Source: Leptospira broomii serovar Hurstbridge str. 5399 (GTDB lineage: Bacteria > Spirochaetota > Leptospiria > Leptospirales > Leptospiraceae). Taken from it: 64,000 nucleotides of DNA. Below, piece by piece: positions 28,201 through 37,130 of this stretch. The translations under genes and the position numbers were made by a program. The notes under the pieces are model-generated. The model did not search any database and had not been told where the DNA came from. It worked only from the letters and a program-made list of their open reading frames with translations. Numbering within the stretch: the first letter of the stretch is position 1; each line of letters begins with the position of its first letter. Where the stretch lies: positions 62,001 through 126,000 of the forward strand of contig NZ_AHMO02000011.1 of assembly GCF_000243715.2 (NCBI RefSeq), in the 5' to 3' direction.

Positions 28201-28624
28201 CATACTGGAATACCCATCCGACTGCGCTTGCATCCGGTCCCAATTCGGTTTTCACGCCTGCGGGAAGCTGAGATTGAATTCGGGATAGATATTCCAGAAC
28301 TCTTGAACGAGCCCAATAGATATCGGTACCGTCCTGAAAAATCACGTAGACGTAGGAAAATCCGAAATCGGAAAATCCTCTCACCACTTTAATCTTCGGC
28401 GCCCCCAGTAAGGAGGTTATGATCGGATACGTTACTTGGTCCTCTATGATATCAGGACTTCTGTCCCACCTTGAATATACGATAACCTGAGTGTCCGAAA
28501 GATCCGGAATTGCATCCAACGGAATCGTTTTCATCGAAACGTAGGATGCTACAAGGATGCCCAACGTAAAAAGAAGTATAAGAAATTTATTATGAGCCGA
28601 AAAGCGAATGATATTCTGAATCAT
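25205..28624 (-). CDS. cusA: CusA-type heavy-metal RND efflux pump
   Basis: 1139 aa inner-membrane proton-driven pump of the HME-RND group; about 12 membrane helices and two large periplasmic loops. Close to E. coli CusA throughout: IPLDAIPDLSDTQV, YVYVIFQDGTDIYWARSRVLEYL, ELGPDAS, and the helix-4 Asp in GVLVDGAIVEVENA (D404). Of the three Met that bind Cu(I)/Ag(I) in CusA, two are present (M637 in FSMMET, M708 in RIDMLSTG); the third position is Ile774 (RYNIS). It has a charged C-terminal tail of about 65 residues. Last gene of the cusCBA operon. Monovalent copper/silver is the likely substrate, though the Met change leaves doubt. Confidence 0.9.
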   Translation of the reverse strand: MIQNIIRFSAHNKFLILLFTLGILVASYVSMKTIPLDAIPDLSDTQVIVYSRWDRSPDIIEDQVTYPIITSLLGAPKIKVVRGFSDFGFSYVYVIFQDGTDIYWARSRVLEYLSRIQSQLPAGVKTELGPDASAVGWVFQYALVDTTGNNSLADLRTYQDFHLRYLLNSVPGVSEVAGIGGFKKQYQITINPNALRSYNIGFETLVQKIRESNQETGGRLLEISGAEYMVRGRGYLKSITDIENIPLSTDINGTPVLLKNIAAVQFGPDIRRGIADLNGEGDVVGGTIVMRHGENALSVIERVKAKINDIKTSLPTGTEIVTTYDRSELIDHAISNLKFKLMEEMLIVSLVILVFLWHFPSAIIPILTIPISVIVAFIPMNLLDVNANIMSLAGMAISIGVLVDGAIVEVENAYKKLEEWESGGRKGDYHMVRLEALLEVGPSVFFSLLVIAVAFFPIFTLVDQEGRLFRPLAYSKNIAMAVAALLAITLDPAFRMLFTRMEPFRFKNALLSKVATTLFVGKYYPEEKHPVSKVLFRLYEPACHWVLERPKTIIASALALVFLTIPVYLSLGSEFMPQLYEESLLYMPTTLPGISVAEAEKLMVAMDKKIKSFPEVKRVFGKAGRSDTATDSAPFSMMETVILLKPQDEWRTANRFYSNWPRILQYPFLPFVNERLSKDELIELMNREMQFPGATNAWTMPIKTRIDMLSTGMRTPIGIKVLGSSLDEIEKIGIQIETLLKTDKDVRSVFAERTAGGYFLDLELKREKLARYNISVEAAQQIIVAAIGGEQVTQTIEGRERFSVNVRYPRELRDSVEKIRSILVPTQEFGHIPIGEIADIKTKTGPSMIRDENGFLAGYVYVDPSTSDIGGFVDHAKRKVSESIQLPAGYSILWSGQYENMLRVRERMKYILPLTIFIIFLLLYFNTKSYAKTLIVLLAVPFSLIGAVGLLYILDYHVSVAVWVGMIALMGLDAETGVFMLLYLDLSYDSAERKGMVRTREDRIKAIIHGAVHRVRPKIMTVLAAMMGLLPIMWSNGTGSDVMKRIAAPMVGGLATSFLLELLVYPPIYLLWKEGKLTFGQSLPAVSKYFGQNESKKKDVLISQTESENETQIEGDLYEDEIRKSAQIKGKKLKKKTLS

Positions 28625-28637
28625 GAAAATTACAACC

Positions 28638-29759
28638 TTAATGACTGTGAGCGTTATTCCCGAAACGGATTTTCGCTTCGGAATCGATTAAAAAGGTCGA
28701 TTCGGCTACAACGCGTTCACCTTCCTTTACTCCGGAAATGACCTCGGTCCAGGAATCGACGGTCCGACCCGTTCGAATTTCGACCGGTCGAAACCGATCC
28801 GGACCGGTCTGAACGTAAGCCATCTTACGCATTCCGGTATCAAGAATAGCCGAAGTCGGTAAGGTTAAGATGGAAGGTAGCGAGACTTCGATTCTTGCTT
28901 CGCCGAACATCTGAGGCTTTAACAGGTGTTGAGGATCCGACACTTCGCTTCGCAGTCGTAATGTTCTGCTATTTTTATCCAGAATCGTATCGATACTTTT
29001 GATTTTACCTTTGAATTCCTTATTAGGATAAACGTCCGTCTTGAAGATAAACGGTAATCCCACTTTGGCGGTCGATAGGTCCGATTCGTAGATTTGAGAA
29101 TAAATATGTGCCCGCCCTGCCTTACCGCCTAGGATTAATTCGGAAGGATCTCTCTGTTGAGAAGACCAGACCCGAATTTGATCCGTGGACAAACCCAATT
29201 GTCTAAGACGCATCTGTAAATTTGTTAAGCTGATCGAGGATCCCGCCTCGGATATAACCTCGGAAGTTCGTAGAGCTTCCTTATACTCGGTAAGAGCCGC
29301 ATAAAGATCCGGATCATAAGCGACATTCGAATAAACGCTTAACTTCTTCGTCAAATTTCTACGAAGTACCAAATCGGTCTTAATTCCGATGGATTGTTGT
29401 TTTTCGGCGGAGAGAAATATTTCGGAGGTAGTTTCTTCCTGATTCGACTTATCACCCTTCCCGTGAAATGAGTTATGATCCGCGACATTGTTCGATGATT
29501 CCGCAGTTCGGGAATTTTTCGAATGATTTTGGCGGGACGGATCGGCTTCTTTTTTCACTAAATCCATCCCGCAGATCGGACATGTCCCGGGACGGTCCGA
29601 AGTGTAAGTCGGATGCATCGGACAATAGTACGTTTCCTTTTTCTTTCCACAGGCAACCAACATTAGGAATAAGAAAATGAGGCTTGTAAAAACGACGAAT
29701 CTCTTAGAATATTTGCTATATCGCAAATCTTGCATATTGATCGAATCCTTTCCTTTCAT
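28638..29759 (-). CDS. cusB: CusB-type periplasmic adaptor lipoprotein with heavy-metal-binding domain
   Basis: 373 aa. N-terminal hydrophobic segment ends in a lipobox LMLVACG, so it is probably a lipoprotein. Next is a heavy-metal-binding domain YYCPMHPTYTSDRPGTCPICGMDL (about 42-65) with CPMHP and CPICGM, then a His-rich linker (HSKN...DHNSFHGKGD), then the membrane-fusion-protein barrel-sandwich, beta-barrel and membrane-proximal domains. It links CusA to CusC and can hand over metal. The start makes an ATGA overlap with cusC. A second ATG 24 bases later has an alternative ribosome site; either start is possible. Confidence 0.9.
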   Translation of the reverse strand: MKGKDSINMQDLRYSKYSKRFVVFTSLIFLFLMLVACGKKKETYYCPMHPTYTSDRPGTCPICGMDLVKKEADPSRQNHSKNSRTAESSNNVADHNSFHGKGDKSNQEETTSEIFLSAEKQQSIGIKTDLVLRRNLTKKLSVYSNVAYDPDLYAALTEYKEALRTSEVISEAGSSISLTNLQMRLRQLGLSTDQIRVWSSQQRDPSELILGGKAGRAHIYSQIYESDLSTAKVGLPFIFKTDVYPNKEFKGKIKSIDTILDKNSRTLRLRSEVSDPQHLLKPQMFGEARIEVSLPSILTLPTSAILDTGMRKMAYVQTGPDRFRPVEIRTGRTVDSWTEVISGVKEGERVVAESTFLIDSEAKIRFGNNAHSH

Positions 29760-31159
29760 TCGCGGCCTCTCCCCAACGTAACTTCGGGCTGATGCTTTTC
29801 ATGCCGAGGAACTTTCTGATCTTGATAAATTAGGCTGAGAAGTTTGAGCATATTTAAGATGGTTTCATTTTTACGCTCGCGCAAATCCTCCAATCTTATC
29901 TTTGCATTCAATACTTCCGTTTGGGCAAGAAGAGTGTCTTGGATATTGGCCTTGCCGGGAGCGTAAAGAGAGGCGCTTGCTCTCGCTGCTTTTTCCATTT
30001 CCGGAATCAGTTTTTTTTCAACGATTTGAATTTGATTGGAAGTTCCTCGGATGACCTCTATGCCTCGATTGATTTCGGAAACCATTTGGGCCCGAGTCTT
30101 GTCTACCGAATCCTTTCCGACTTCCGCCAGATGTTCCGTTTCTCCGGTTATGGAATTCCACTTCAAAGCAGACCATACGGGAACCCGCATATTTACTCCG
30201 AAGCTGAATAAATCGCCTCTATATTCGGTGGTATCCATCAAACTGTAGTTTAACGGGCCGGTGTCCGCCGAGAAAGTTTGAGATTTTCTCTTCATATATG
30301 AAAAGAATACCTCCGTTTGAGGCGCTATGGAATATTTTGTCAATTTAGTCTGCTCTTTTAGTCTTTTTTCTTCCGCCAACAAAATCTTATAATCGGGAGT
30401 ATCTTCGACTGCAGGAACTCCGGAATTTGCCAAACTATTTAATCTCTGAAGGCTTTCTTCTAAAAACGAATCCAGATTGATCTGAAATAAATCCGAGAGA
30501 GAAACCCGATCTAACACCTTATAGTATTCGAGCTGAGACGTTAAATCCTTTAAATTTGTATTATACTCCGCTTCCTTCTCCATTGCATCCGTCTTTGCGA
30601 TCGAAGCTTTCAAGGCTCCTGTCAAAGGCACGGTTCCCGCGGAATAATACCCTTCGGTAATGGATTTCTGAGCGTTGAGTAGATCCAAAATTCTACCGTT
30701 GATTTGCTTTTTCTTTTCAATTCTTTGAAAACGATTTAAACGAATAAAGAAATCACCCAGCATTCGGTTGACTCCGACTAGATAACCGAGAGTTGCTTCG
30801 TTCTCCATGATTTTGGAGATCCTCTTTTCGGTTCCCAATTTTCCGGGAAAAGGAAATTCCTGAGAAACGGAGAATTCCATCCCGGTCATGGTGGGCGTAT
30901 CTAAAGCCCGATTCCCGTTGAGAGAATATCCGTTACGAGTCGGATAATTTCGATATGCAAACCCGATCTTCGGATCGGGGAGAATGCCGGAGGCGTCCGA
31001 ATGCGATTTATGTGCATGCGAAACTCCTGCCAGAGATTTTGCTTCGGGATGTTCCTTTGCAAGAATCTCAAGGATTTCTTCTAGTCGTTTCGCTTCTGAG
31101 AAGATCGGAAGTGAAACTAGGAAAATAATAATAATAGAAAATGTGCGTTGTGCGCTCAT
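29756..31159 (-). CDS. cusC: TolC/CusC-family outer-membrane efflux protein
   Basis: 467 aa. Signal peptide (TFSIIIIFLVSLPIFSEA), then two related outer-membrane efflux repeats rich in long helices, with KIGFAYRNYPTRNGYS near the start of the first strand and MRVPVWSALKWN before the second. No lipobox Cys. It forms the outer-membrane channel of the cusCBA system. AGGAGG lies just upstream of the ATG at 31159. The mature N-terminus has a His-containing stretch (SHAHKSHSD), which could be incidental or contact metal. Confidence 0.88.
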   Translation of the reverse strand: MSAQRTFSIIIIFLVSLPIFSEAKRLEEILEILAKEHPEAKSLAGVSHAHKSHSDASGILPDPKIGFAYRNYPTRNGYSLNGNRALDTPTMTGMEFSVSQEFPFPGKLGTEKRISKIMENEATLGYLVGVNRMLGDFFIRLNRFQRIEKKKQINGRILDLLNAQKSITEGYYSAGTVPLTGALKASIAKTDAMEKEAEYNTNLKDLTSQLEYYKVLDRVSLSDLFQINLDSFLEESLQRLNSLANSGVPAVEDTPDYKILLAEEKRLKEQTKLTKYSIAPQTEVFFSYMKRKSQTFSADTGPLNYSLMDTTEYRGDLFSFGVNMRVPVWSALKWNSITGETEHLAEVGKDSVDKTRAQMVSEINRGIEVIRGTSNQIQIVEKKLIPEMEKAARASASLYAPGKANIQDTLLAQTEVLNAKIRLEDLRERKNETILNMLKLLSLIYQDQKVPRHEKHQPEVTLGRGRE

Positions 31160-31199
31160 AAATCCTCCTAAAGTTCGTCGGGGAATTAAGAGCTAGGTA

Positions 31200-31631
31200 T
31201 TAAATTAAAAAAACTTGAAGAATGCTAGGAGAGTGGGTCGAGGAAAAAAATCCGATTCCAAGCGAGTGAATTTGCCCTTGATCGGAGATCATTTGAGAGG
31301 CGAGTCGGATTTGGGGCATTGAAAATAAGTAAACGAAGTGAAACTTTATTTTTTCCGGCGATATCCTATGATTTGGGGTTTCGAAGGATACGGTCATTCC
31401 TTTTTGGCAACAATCGGTTCCGGAGGAATCTGAGGAGGAAGATTTTTCTTCAGTCGATGTAGATTTATGACAAGGTGGGAGCCTGTCCTCTAACGATGAA
31501 CTTTCGATACTTGCCGGTACAGTCCCAACCGGACAGACTCCAAATAAGATAGTTAAGGAGGCACAAGTTACCTGCACTGCAAAGCCGAGTGCGAGGGTAA
31601 AACCGACTGTCTTTTTAGGAGAAAACTCCAT
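31200..31631 (-). CDS. Small Cys-containing exported protein ahead of cusCBA
   Basis: 143 aa from ATG 31631; a TTG start at 31688 would add 19 residues but lacks support. One N-terminal hydrophobic segment (about 8-30, VGFTLALGFAVQVTCASLTIL) suggests export or a membrane anchor. The middle is Ser/Glu rich with a CHK and a CCQKG motif. The C-terminus ends in a short hydrophobic SILQVFLI. It lies 40 bases ahead of cusC on the same strand. Small Cys-bearing proteins next to metal pumps often bind or sense metal; I do not recognise a named family, so the role is inference. Confidence 0.6.
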   Translation of the reverse strand: MEFSPKKTVGFTLALGFAVQVTCASLTILFGVCPVGTVPASIESSSLEDRLPPCHKSTSTEEKSSSSDSSGTDCCQKGMTVSFETPNHRISPEKIKFHFVYLFSMPQIRLASQMISDQGQIHSLGIGFFSSTHSPSILQVFLI

Positions 31632-31724
31632 CTCAACTAATCTGACTGTTTCTAAAACGGATCTGTCAAGAAAAAAAGGTCTGTCCAAATTCCGGACGCG
31701 ATACCGGCCGATCTAGTTTGAAAT

Positions 31725-32837
31725 TTACTTTCTATAGAAAGGATTACTTAAGATTAAGCCTGTCGGTAAAAAGGCTTGGATTCGAACGTACAAGTCGTCT
31801 GGACGAAATCGGTAAGTCCCTTTTTTTTGGCCGTACGATCTAGAAAGTGTTTCTCCATTCCTACCTATAAAATCCACCGTCAAAGGAGTTTCGTCAAATT
31901 CGTAAAAGACCTCTGCCCCATTTCGGATTCCGAAGGCTTTCACCTTCGGATCACTGAGAACTCGGGACATTTTTCTAACGCAGGCATAATTACCCTCCTT
32001 GAGGGCCGCGAGGATATCCTCCTTGTCCGTAGAGTTGGCATTTAAAAGGATATACCGCATCAGGGATTCCCCATCCTCGTCGTACCATTCGGTGGCGATT
32101 TGCCTTAAACTAGGAAATCCTGTTTTTGCGACTTTCAAATATTCTTCTTTCGGAAGATAATGTAAATCGTCCCCGGCCATGCAAAAAGAAGACACACCCA
32201 AACTTAGCAATTGATCCCAATACGTGAGTATATCCCCGAACGGCGATAGTACTTCAATCGCATTATACCCGCTTAATTTTTCGAGAATCCTGAGTGGGAA
32301 ACTATCATTTAATAGAGGATGATTGATTGCGACAAATGCTCCTTTTTTTTGGAGGCTATCGATCTCCCATTGTATGTTTTCGGGAAATGCGAATAAGGGA
32401 AAAAAATCATGATCGGCTTCTTCGATACCCAATACGGTAAGATGTCTCTTTACGAGATTCCTGCCCCACTCGTAACCGGGTATTAGAGCTGTCTTTTTTG
32501 ATTCTAGCTTCGTTACGATTTCATAATCCGTAAACGCGAGAATTTGATATCCGTTCTTGGAATATACTTCTTGGATTTCTTCAGGTGAGTTTCGGATGGG
32601 TGTGAACCAAGCACGGTTGCTATGCAAATGAATTGCGGTTTTTATCCATTTCAGTTTAGTCGATCTGAGATACGGATCGTGGATTTCTCGTCCTATGGAT
32701 TGAATATTGTTCGACGCCTGTTTAGGTCTGATATCGGAACGTAAGAAAAAGAGACTCCAGGCATTGAAGCTTAAGACGGTTACGATGATTGTGACGAAAA
32801 GACCGAGTAAAGATCGTTTCCAGTTTCGGAAATTCAT
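31725..32837 (-). CDS. PHP-domain metal-dependent phosphoesterase-like membrane protein
   Basis: 370 aa. One N-terminal transmembrane helix (about 10-33) anchors a periplasm-facing domain. PHP-type motifs: AIHLHSNRAWFTP (HxH, near 67-71), ILAFTDYE in place of the usual TDH, ALIPGYEW, VAINHPLL (His), and FCMAGDDLHY near 222. This points to a metal-bound phosphoesterase fold, although the change of the usual Asp-His to Asp-Tyr in TDYE weakens one metal ligand. The C-terminal ~100 residues are beta-rich. Substrate unknown; it may act on surface polymers, given nearby glycosyltransferases (inference). Confidence 0.65.
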   Translation of the reverse strand: MNFRNWKRSLLGLFVTIIVTVLSFNAWSLFFLRSDIRPKQASNNIQSIGREIHDPYLRSTKLKWIKTAIHLHSNRAWFTPIRNSPEEIQEVYSKNGYQILAFTDYEIVTKLESKKTALIPGYEWGRNLVKRHLTVLGIEEADHDFFPLFAFPENIQWEIDSLQKKGAFVAINHPLLNDSFPLRILEKLSGYNAIEVLSPFGDILTYWDQLLSLGVSSFCMAGDDLHYLPKEEYLKVAKTGFPSLRQIATEWYDEDGESLMRYILLNANSTDKEDILAALKEGNYACVRKMSRVLSDPKVKAFGIRNGAEVFYEFDETPLTVDFIGRNGETLSRSYGQKKGTYRFRPDDLYVRIQAFLPTGLILSNPFYRK

Positions 32838-32976
32838 TTAAATTCGATCCATTCTGGACAATATAGGTTTGCTAATCATGGCGGTGTATTGACCTAATTC
32901 CTGCCCATGGGCTTTTTAATAAAACTTTTTTTCGGCTTTAAAAAGGTCTTTGCTTATTCCCGCTAACTCACTTTTT

Positions 32977-33003
32977 GGTTTCTACGAAACCTCGATTCTC
33001 GAG
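32977..33003 (+). other. Two adjacent small hairpins ahead of the GT2 gene
   Basis: GGTTTC-TAC-GAAACC (32977-32991) is followed directly by CTCGA-TTC-TCGAG (32991-33003), about 30 bases before the ATG at 33032. Either could affect translation of the glycosyltransferase; not enough evidence to assign a role. Confidence 0.3.
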
Positions 33004-33031
33004 TTCTTAAAGGTAACGGATTAGCAATACT

Positions 33032-33979
33032 ATGAAAGACAAGCGTATAGCGGTGATCATTCCCGCTTACAACGAAGAGATCACGATTCGCGAAACGATT
33101 CTCTCCTTTTACAAAGAATTACCTAATGCCGTTTTTTGGGTGGTGGATAATAACTCCAAAGATAAAACAAATCGAATCGCGATGGAGACATTTAAGAAAC
33201 ATAAAATAAAAGGTTCCGTTTTGTTCGAAGATAGGCAGGGAAAGGCTAACGCGATCCGAAAGGCTTTTTTCTTAGCGGACGCCGATATTTATGTAATGTC
33301 CGATGCGGATACGACTTATCCGGCCGATGAAGTCCGGAAATTGACGGACGAATTAGTTAAGAACGATCTAGATATGGTAGTCGGCGATCGATTAAGCCGA
33401 GGAGATTATAGTCGGGAAAATAAGAGAATGTTCCATTCTCTCGGAAATCAGCTCGTCATTCGGCTGATCAATTTTCTGTTTAGCGTGAAATTGCGGGATG
33501 CGATGAGCGGATACCGCGTATTTTCCAGAAAGTTCGTTAAGAATTATCCGATTTTGGCTTCCGGTTTCGAGTTAGAAATTGAAATGACCTTGCATGCCTT
33601 GGATAAGAGGTTTGCGATTCGGGAGATTCCGATTCAGTACAAAGATAGACCATCCGGAAGCTTTTCGAAATTAAATACTTTTCGAGACGGCTACCGAGTC
33701 GTAAATAATATTCTCTGGATTTTTAAAGATTATAAACCGATGCATTTTTTCGGTTTCCTTTCGGTTATTGCGTTTATTGCTGCGATCGCTTCGGGAAGCC
33801 AAGCGATATGGGATTATTGGAAATACAAATACGTCTATCATGTCCCGCTCGCCATTTTAGCCACCGGTTTAATGATCGCATCCATACTTAATTTTTCGAT
33901 CGGTTTAATCCTTCATACCGTCGCGAAAATTCAACGATTCAATTTCGAACTTCAATTATTGAAATATAAAGAAGAGTAG
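33032..33979 (+). CDS. Family 2 glycosyltransferase with C-terminal membrane helices
   Basis: 315 aa. N-terminal GT-A domain: IAVIIPAYNEEITIRETI (6-23), NNSKDKT, and the DxD-type DADTTYP (about 92-98). Motifs GDRLSRG and SGYRVFSRKFVK fit the dolichol-phosphate-mannose/undecaprenyl-phosphate glycosyltransferase group. Two transmembrane helices close the protein (about 238-257 and 270-295). Such enzymes load sugars onto a lipid carrier, which a GT39-type enzyme can use; a GT39 gene is convergent next door. The sugar donor is not known. Confidence 0.87.
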   Translation: MKDKRIAVIIPAYNEEITIRETILSFYKELPNAVFWVVDNNSKDKTNRIAMETFKKHKIKGSVLFEDRQGKANAIRKAFFLADADIYVMSDADTTYPADEVRKLTDELVKNDLDMVVGDRLSRGDYSRENKRMFHSLGNQLVIRLINFLFSVKLRDAMSGYRVFSRKFVKNYPILASGFELEIEMTLHALDKRFAIREIPIQYKDRPSGSFSKLNTFRDGYRVVNNILWIFKDYKPMHFFGFLSVIAFIAAIASGSQAIWDYWKYKYVYHVPLAILATGLMIASILNFSIGLILHTVAKIQRFNFELQLLKYKEE

Positions 33980-33988
33980 ATTCTGCTA

Positions 33989-34023
33989 ACGATCTCGATA
34001 TTTGTGTGTAACGGCGAGATCGT
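33989..34023. terminator. Stem-loop between convergent GT2 and GT39 genes
   Basis: Perfect 9-bp inverted repeat ACGATCTCG / CGAGATCGT with a 17-base loop, lying between two convergent stops. It is placed to stop transcription from either side but lacks a T-tract. Confidence 0.4.
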
Positions 34024-34051
34024 AATCGAGTTATAGGGTCCGTTTCCGCTT

Positions 34052-35698
34052 CTATAATACCTGCAATAATACCAATCCACCTTCCGTTTCTATCGTGATA
34101 AACTTACGCTTCGGGTAAAGAAAGATCAATTCCGCTTGGCTATTCGCATTTCCGATGATGAAAAGTTTCTTTCCTTCCGGTGGACGATTCAATAAATCCG
34201 TTTCGTCCTTAAATTTATAGCTTCCAATAATATGGATAGGTTGGTTCCTGTAGAACATCGGATAAAAGGAAAGATATTTGTAAAAAATGACCTCCCCTTG
34301 TTCTTCTCTAACGGCTCTATCAAATAATCGTAATGTTTTTCCCTGGAGAAGGTCGATTACTTTCGGGGCCAGCGTAACCGAAAGAGAAATTAGGAACATG
34401 AGCAAGGTCATCCAAACCGGAAAGATGAATTTCAAAAGTAAATCGTCCTGAACGACCTTTCTACCGCGAAAGTAAGCGAATAAAATTCCAGTTAGAAGAA
34501 TTAAACCCGGAATCGAATCGACTATTCCGAATTGTGGATATATTTTCTCATCGGAAAATCCGGACTTTATCAGATAATTTGCCAATACGGGAAGTCCTAA
34601 AAATAAGACGCTTAACAGGGTACCGAATAAAAGAAAGGAAAGTGTAATCCCTTTTTTAAGCATGAGTTCCGAACCGAATCTCTCTAGAACCAAGGCGGTA
34701 AAAAATGACAGAGGAAAATAAATCGAAGAAGAATAATGGGGAAGCTTAGTTTGGACGACGGAAAAAATAATAAGTACGATTGCAGTCCAAGCGATCATTA
34801 GGAGCGAAACCTGACGGACCCCCTCTTCCTTCAAAATTTCTCGTTTATCCTTGGAAATATATGCGAATAGAAACGGAGTCCAGGGAAAGAAACCGATCAA
34901 GGCTACGATGAAATGATAAAACCAAGGACCCGTATGAGATTCCAGGGATTTAGTTAACAACTTCCTTTGGAATTCCAGAAATCCTTGTAGAAATTCATCG
35001 CCGTGAAGAAGGTAATCCGTCAAATAGTAGATCGATACGGATCCGAAAAAAACGGTTGCGCCGATGGCCATATCGACGATCGAGATTTTGTATCTTCGCT
35101 CGAAGATTCTCATCACAAGAAAGGATGCGACCGGAATGCCAAGGCCTAAAGGACCCTTTGCAAGAACCGCTAAGGCCATGCTCGCAAACGCGGCAACCAG
35201 CCATTTCCAAGCTCCAGGAGTTTGTTTCCTTATATCAGTATCATATAAACAAAGTCCGACGGCGCCCAAGAAGATGAAGGTATTAAAAAGGTGATCGATA
35301 TACGCGGTTCTTGCAAGAACCAAGGGAAGTAAAGAAGACGAGTACAAGAGAGCCCAAAGAATTCCGAAGGAGGATGATCGAAGCCGCTTCCCGAAAAAAT
35401 AAATCGTCCCGAAGGCTAAAACCGCGCTTAAAACGGAGGGAAACCGGGTCCCGAATTCGTTAAGCCCGAAAGCGGAATAGGAAATTGCGGCCAGCCAAAA
35501 ATACAATGGCGGCTTTTCCGTAAATAATTGCTCGTTTACAGTGATCCTAAAAAAATCTCCGGATAAGAACATCCCTTTGGATGCTGCCCCGTAGATATTC
35601 TCGTCCCAGTCAATCAAGGGAAACGAGCCTAAGCCTAAAATCAAAAAGAGAAAATATAAACTAAGTAAAAGGAAAACAGAGTCGAATCTGAACTTCAA
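34052..35698 (-). CDS. GT39/ArnT-like membrane glycosyltransferase
   Basis: 548 aa, many transmembrane helices (about 10 or more). N-terminal loop IDWDENIYGAASKGM (about 29-43) carries the catalytic acidic pair typical of protein mannosyltransferase/ArnT-like enzymes, followed by EKPPLYFWLAA (about 61-71). A C-terminal soluble domain (about 455-548) follows the helices. These enzymes transfer a sugar from a polyprenyl phosphate to lipid A, protein or glycan. Start is TTG at 35698 with GGGAGA upstream. The convergent GT2 may supply the lipid-linked sugar; this is inference. Confidence 0.85.
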   Translation of the reverse strand: MKFRFDSVFLLLSLYFLFLILGLGSFPLIDWDENIYGAASKGMFLSGDFFRITVNEQLFTEKPPLYFWLAAISYSAFGLNEFGTRFPSVLSAVLAFGTIYFFGKRLRSSSFGILWALLYSSSLLPLVLARTAYIDHLFNTFIFLGAVGLCLYDTDIRKQTPGAWKWLVAAFASMALAVLAKGPLGLGIPVASFLVMRIFERRYKISIVDMAIGATVFFGSVSIYYLTDYLLHGDEFLQGFLEFQRKLLTKSLESHTGPWFYHFIVALIGFFPWTPFLFAYISKDKREILKEEGVRQVSLLMIAWTAIVLIIFSVVQTKLPHYSSSIYFPLSFFTALVLERFGSELMLKKGITLSFLLFGTLLSVLFLGLPVLANYLIKSGFSDEKIYPQFGIVDSIPGLILLTGILFAYFRGRKVVQDDLLLKFIFPVWMTLLMFLISLSVTLAPKVIDLLQGKTLRLFDRAVREEQGEVIFYKYLSFYPMFYRNQPIHIIGSYKFKDETDLLNRPPEGKKLFIIGNANSQAELIFLYPKRKFITIETEGGLVLLQVL

Positions 35699-35863
35699 AG
35701 AATTCTCCCGGGACGGAGCCCAATTAGGAATTTTCCGGATTGCAGGTAGTCTTACCCTATTCTATTGAAACGAATGGGCCCGGTTTTATCCTAAATTGAA
35801 GTTCTTGCATTTGCCGGACAGAGCGAAAGGAATTTTTAGATTTTTAACGGAAGAAATTTTAGG

Positions 35864-35904
35864 CAAAAAAAAGCCCAACGGTTCTATGAAAGAACGTTAG
35901 GCTT
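35864..35904 (-). terminator. Terminator downstream of flagellin paralogue 2
   Basis: On the minus strand AAGCCTAACG-TTCT pairs with AGAAC-CGTTGGGCTT (one mismatch and one bulge), followed by seven T. It lies about 125 bases past the flagellin stop at 36029. Confidence 0.8.
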
Positions 35905-35918
35905 CAGAGTCGTACGGC

Positions 35919-35941
35919 GATTTATAACAAAATTATAAATC
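35919..35941 (-). other. AT-rich 9-bp hairpin in the flagellin 3' region
   Basis: GATTTATAA / TTATAAATC with loop CAAAA, between the flagellin stop and its terminator. The rest of the stretch 35699-36028 holds the GT39 upstream region, where I see no convincing promoter, and this 3' untranslated segment. The hairpin could stabilise the flagellin message. Confidence 0.4.
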
Positions 35942-36028
35942 CGTCGGTCCCGTCGAAAGAACCTGCATTCGCTTAAGGACGTGCCCGACCGGTCCTCATA
36001 CTAAGAAACCGATCGGTGAGCCATTGAA

Positions 36029-36946
<918 letters not shown>

Positions 36947-37130
36947 TCACCATTTGGATCGTCCAATTCGTAAAATCCGAGTAGATACTTTTTTCCCGAC
37001 GGTTTCGATAAAAGAAACCTTCCTAGTTTCTCCGGATATGTCCCTTTCGTATTCAAGCTCCTTTCGGAGTCAAAAACACTCTGCGAAAGTACTTGCCCCG
37101 GGTGGATATCCGGTACAAGCTGAAAGGAGT

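Noticed and set aside
31632..31688. Upstream TTG start of the Cys-containing protein, and a TTGACA at 31664-31669
   Set aside because: The extension lacks a ribosome site. The TTGACA has no good -10 at proper spacing and would place the start almost on the ATG, so it was not annotated as a promoter.
36954..37130. 59-residue N-terminal extension of IspH
   Set aside because: Family similarity starts at the ATG 37131, giving the usual 312 aa; the extension has no similarity and low-complexity Ser/Phe content.
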